From: Burkholderiales bacterium
Lineage (GTDB): Bacteria > Pseudomonadota > Gammaproteobacteria > Burkholderiales > Burkholderiaceae_F
NCBI GenBank assembly: GCA_020355165.1
Contig: CP070661.1
Location: forward strand, 2,788,348-2,839,953
Length of the DNA: 51,606 nt
Direction: 5' to 3'
The position numbers and the translations under genes were made by a program. Shown here piece after piece: positions 51,420 through 51,606 of this stretch (position 1 is its first letter; every line of letters begins with the position of its first letter). The notes beneath the pieces are model-generated. The model did no database searches. It was not told the origin of the DNA and saw only the letters and a program-made list of their open reading frames with translations.

Positions 51420-51606
51420 CGGAGGTGCCGGCGGCGGCACTGCAGTTTGGCAAAGCGGCTGCCGGGCGGGCTTGACACACAGCAAGCTATGCCACCGTTG
51501 CCGTTACGTCAACCTTGTCCGAAGGACCCGCACCGCCTCGGTCACGGCCCGACGAGCCGCGACTTCCTCGTCTCCGCATGAGCGAGGCGCCGATGCAGCG
51601 GACGCC

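Noticed and set aside
51471-51500. TTGACA near 51473 as a plus-strand promoter
   Set aside because: No -10 box at the right distance; the TATGCC that follows is only 10 bases away.
51579-51606. Start of a plus-strand gene at the window end (ATG 51579)
   Set aside because: Only nine codons are visible and there is no ribosome-binding site, so a divergent gene here cannot be supported.

Overview
The window is a GC-rich (roughly 70% by eye) chromosomal segment of a betaproteobacterium. The pointers are gene order and gene types: gltBD, an mla lipid-transport operon with mlaA inside it, ibaG-murA-hisGDCBHAFIE-hinT-tatABC as one long co-directional run, then degS-like protease, mscL, petABC, sspA-sspB, and a hemA-prfA-prmC-grxD-ubiX run on the other strand. 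HisG is the short form that works with HisZ. I cannot assign a genus; the layout fits Rhodocyclales/Burkholderiales relatives.

Layout. 1-4.85 kb: the 3' part of gltB (cut by the window edge) and gltD, making glutamate synthase. 4.9-21.6 kb: an accessory stretch holding an AI-2E/PerM-type permease, a membrane-anchored alpha/beta hydrolase, an unrecognised conserved-looking gene, a complete tripartite RND efflux system, a two-gene operon of a RuBisCO-like protein plus a small cupin, and a five-gene run with two MscS-type channels around an orphan amino-acid-binding protein and two small envelope proteins. 21.8-25.7 kb: mlaFEDACB for retrograde phospholipid transport. 25.8-27.6 kb: a two-gene ABC exporter (YadGH type) whose permease carries a translated palindromic repeat. 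27.6-36.7 kb: ibaG, murA, all of hisGDCBHAFIE and hinT. 36.7-39 kb: tatABC and a Sel1-repeat protein. 39-40.6 kb (minus strand): DegS-like protease and MscL. 40.8-44.9 kb: cytochrome bc1 (petABC) and the stringent starvation proteins SspA/SspB. 44.9-47 kb: galE (minus), tRNA-Thr(TGT) and a sulfotransferase. 47.1-51.4 kb (minus): hemA, prfA, prmC, grxD, ubiX. No stretch longer than 300 bases lacks a plausible gene.

Functional links. PrmC methylates the RF1 made by prfA next door. The RuBisCO-like protein and cupin match the pair that, in Rhodospirillum rubrum, turns a methylthioadenosine-derived sugar phosphate into deoxyxylulose 5-phosphate and methanethiol, linking SAM recycling with isoprenoid synthesis; this is the most notable system in the window. 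TatABC would export the Rieske protein PetA, which has a twin-arginine N-terminus.

Structures beyond the gene list: a REP-like inverted repeat inside the ABC permease coding sequence; short linker ORFs that bridge gaps in the his run with 1-4 base stop/start overlaps; a long hairpin whose base contains the hisH start codon; an intrinsic-terminator-shaped hairpin ending a few bases before an ABC ATPase start; and several genes with a -10-like box 6-7 bases before the start codon and no Shine-Dalgarno, suggesting leaderless transcripts. I saw no insertion sequence, prophage or CRISPR array.
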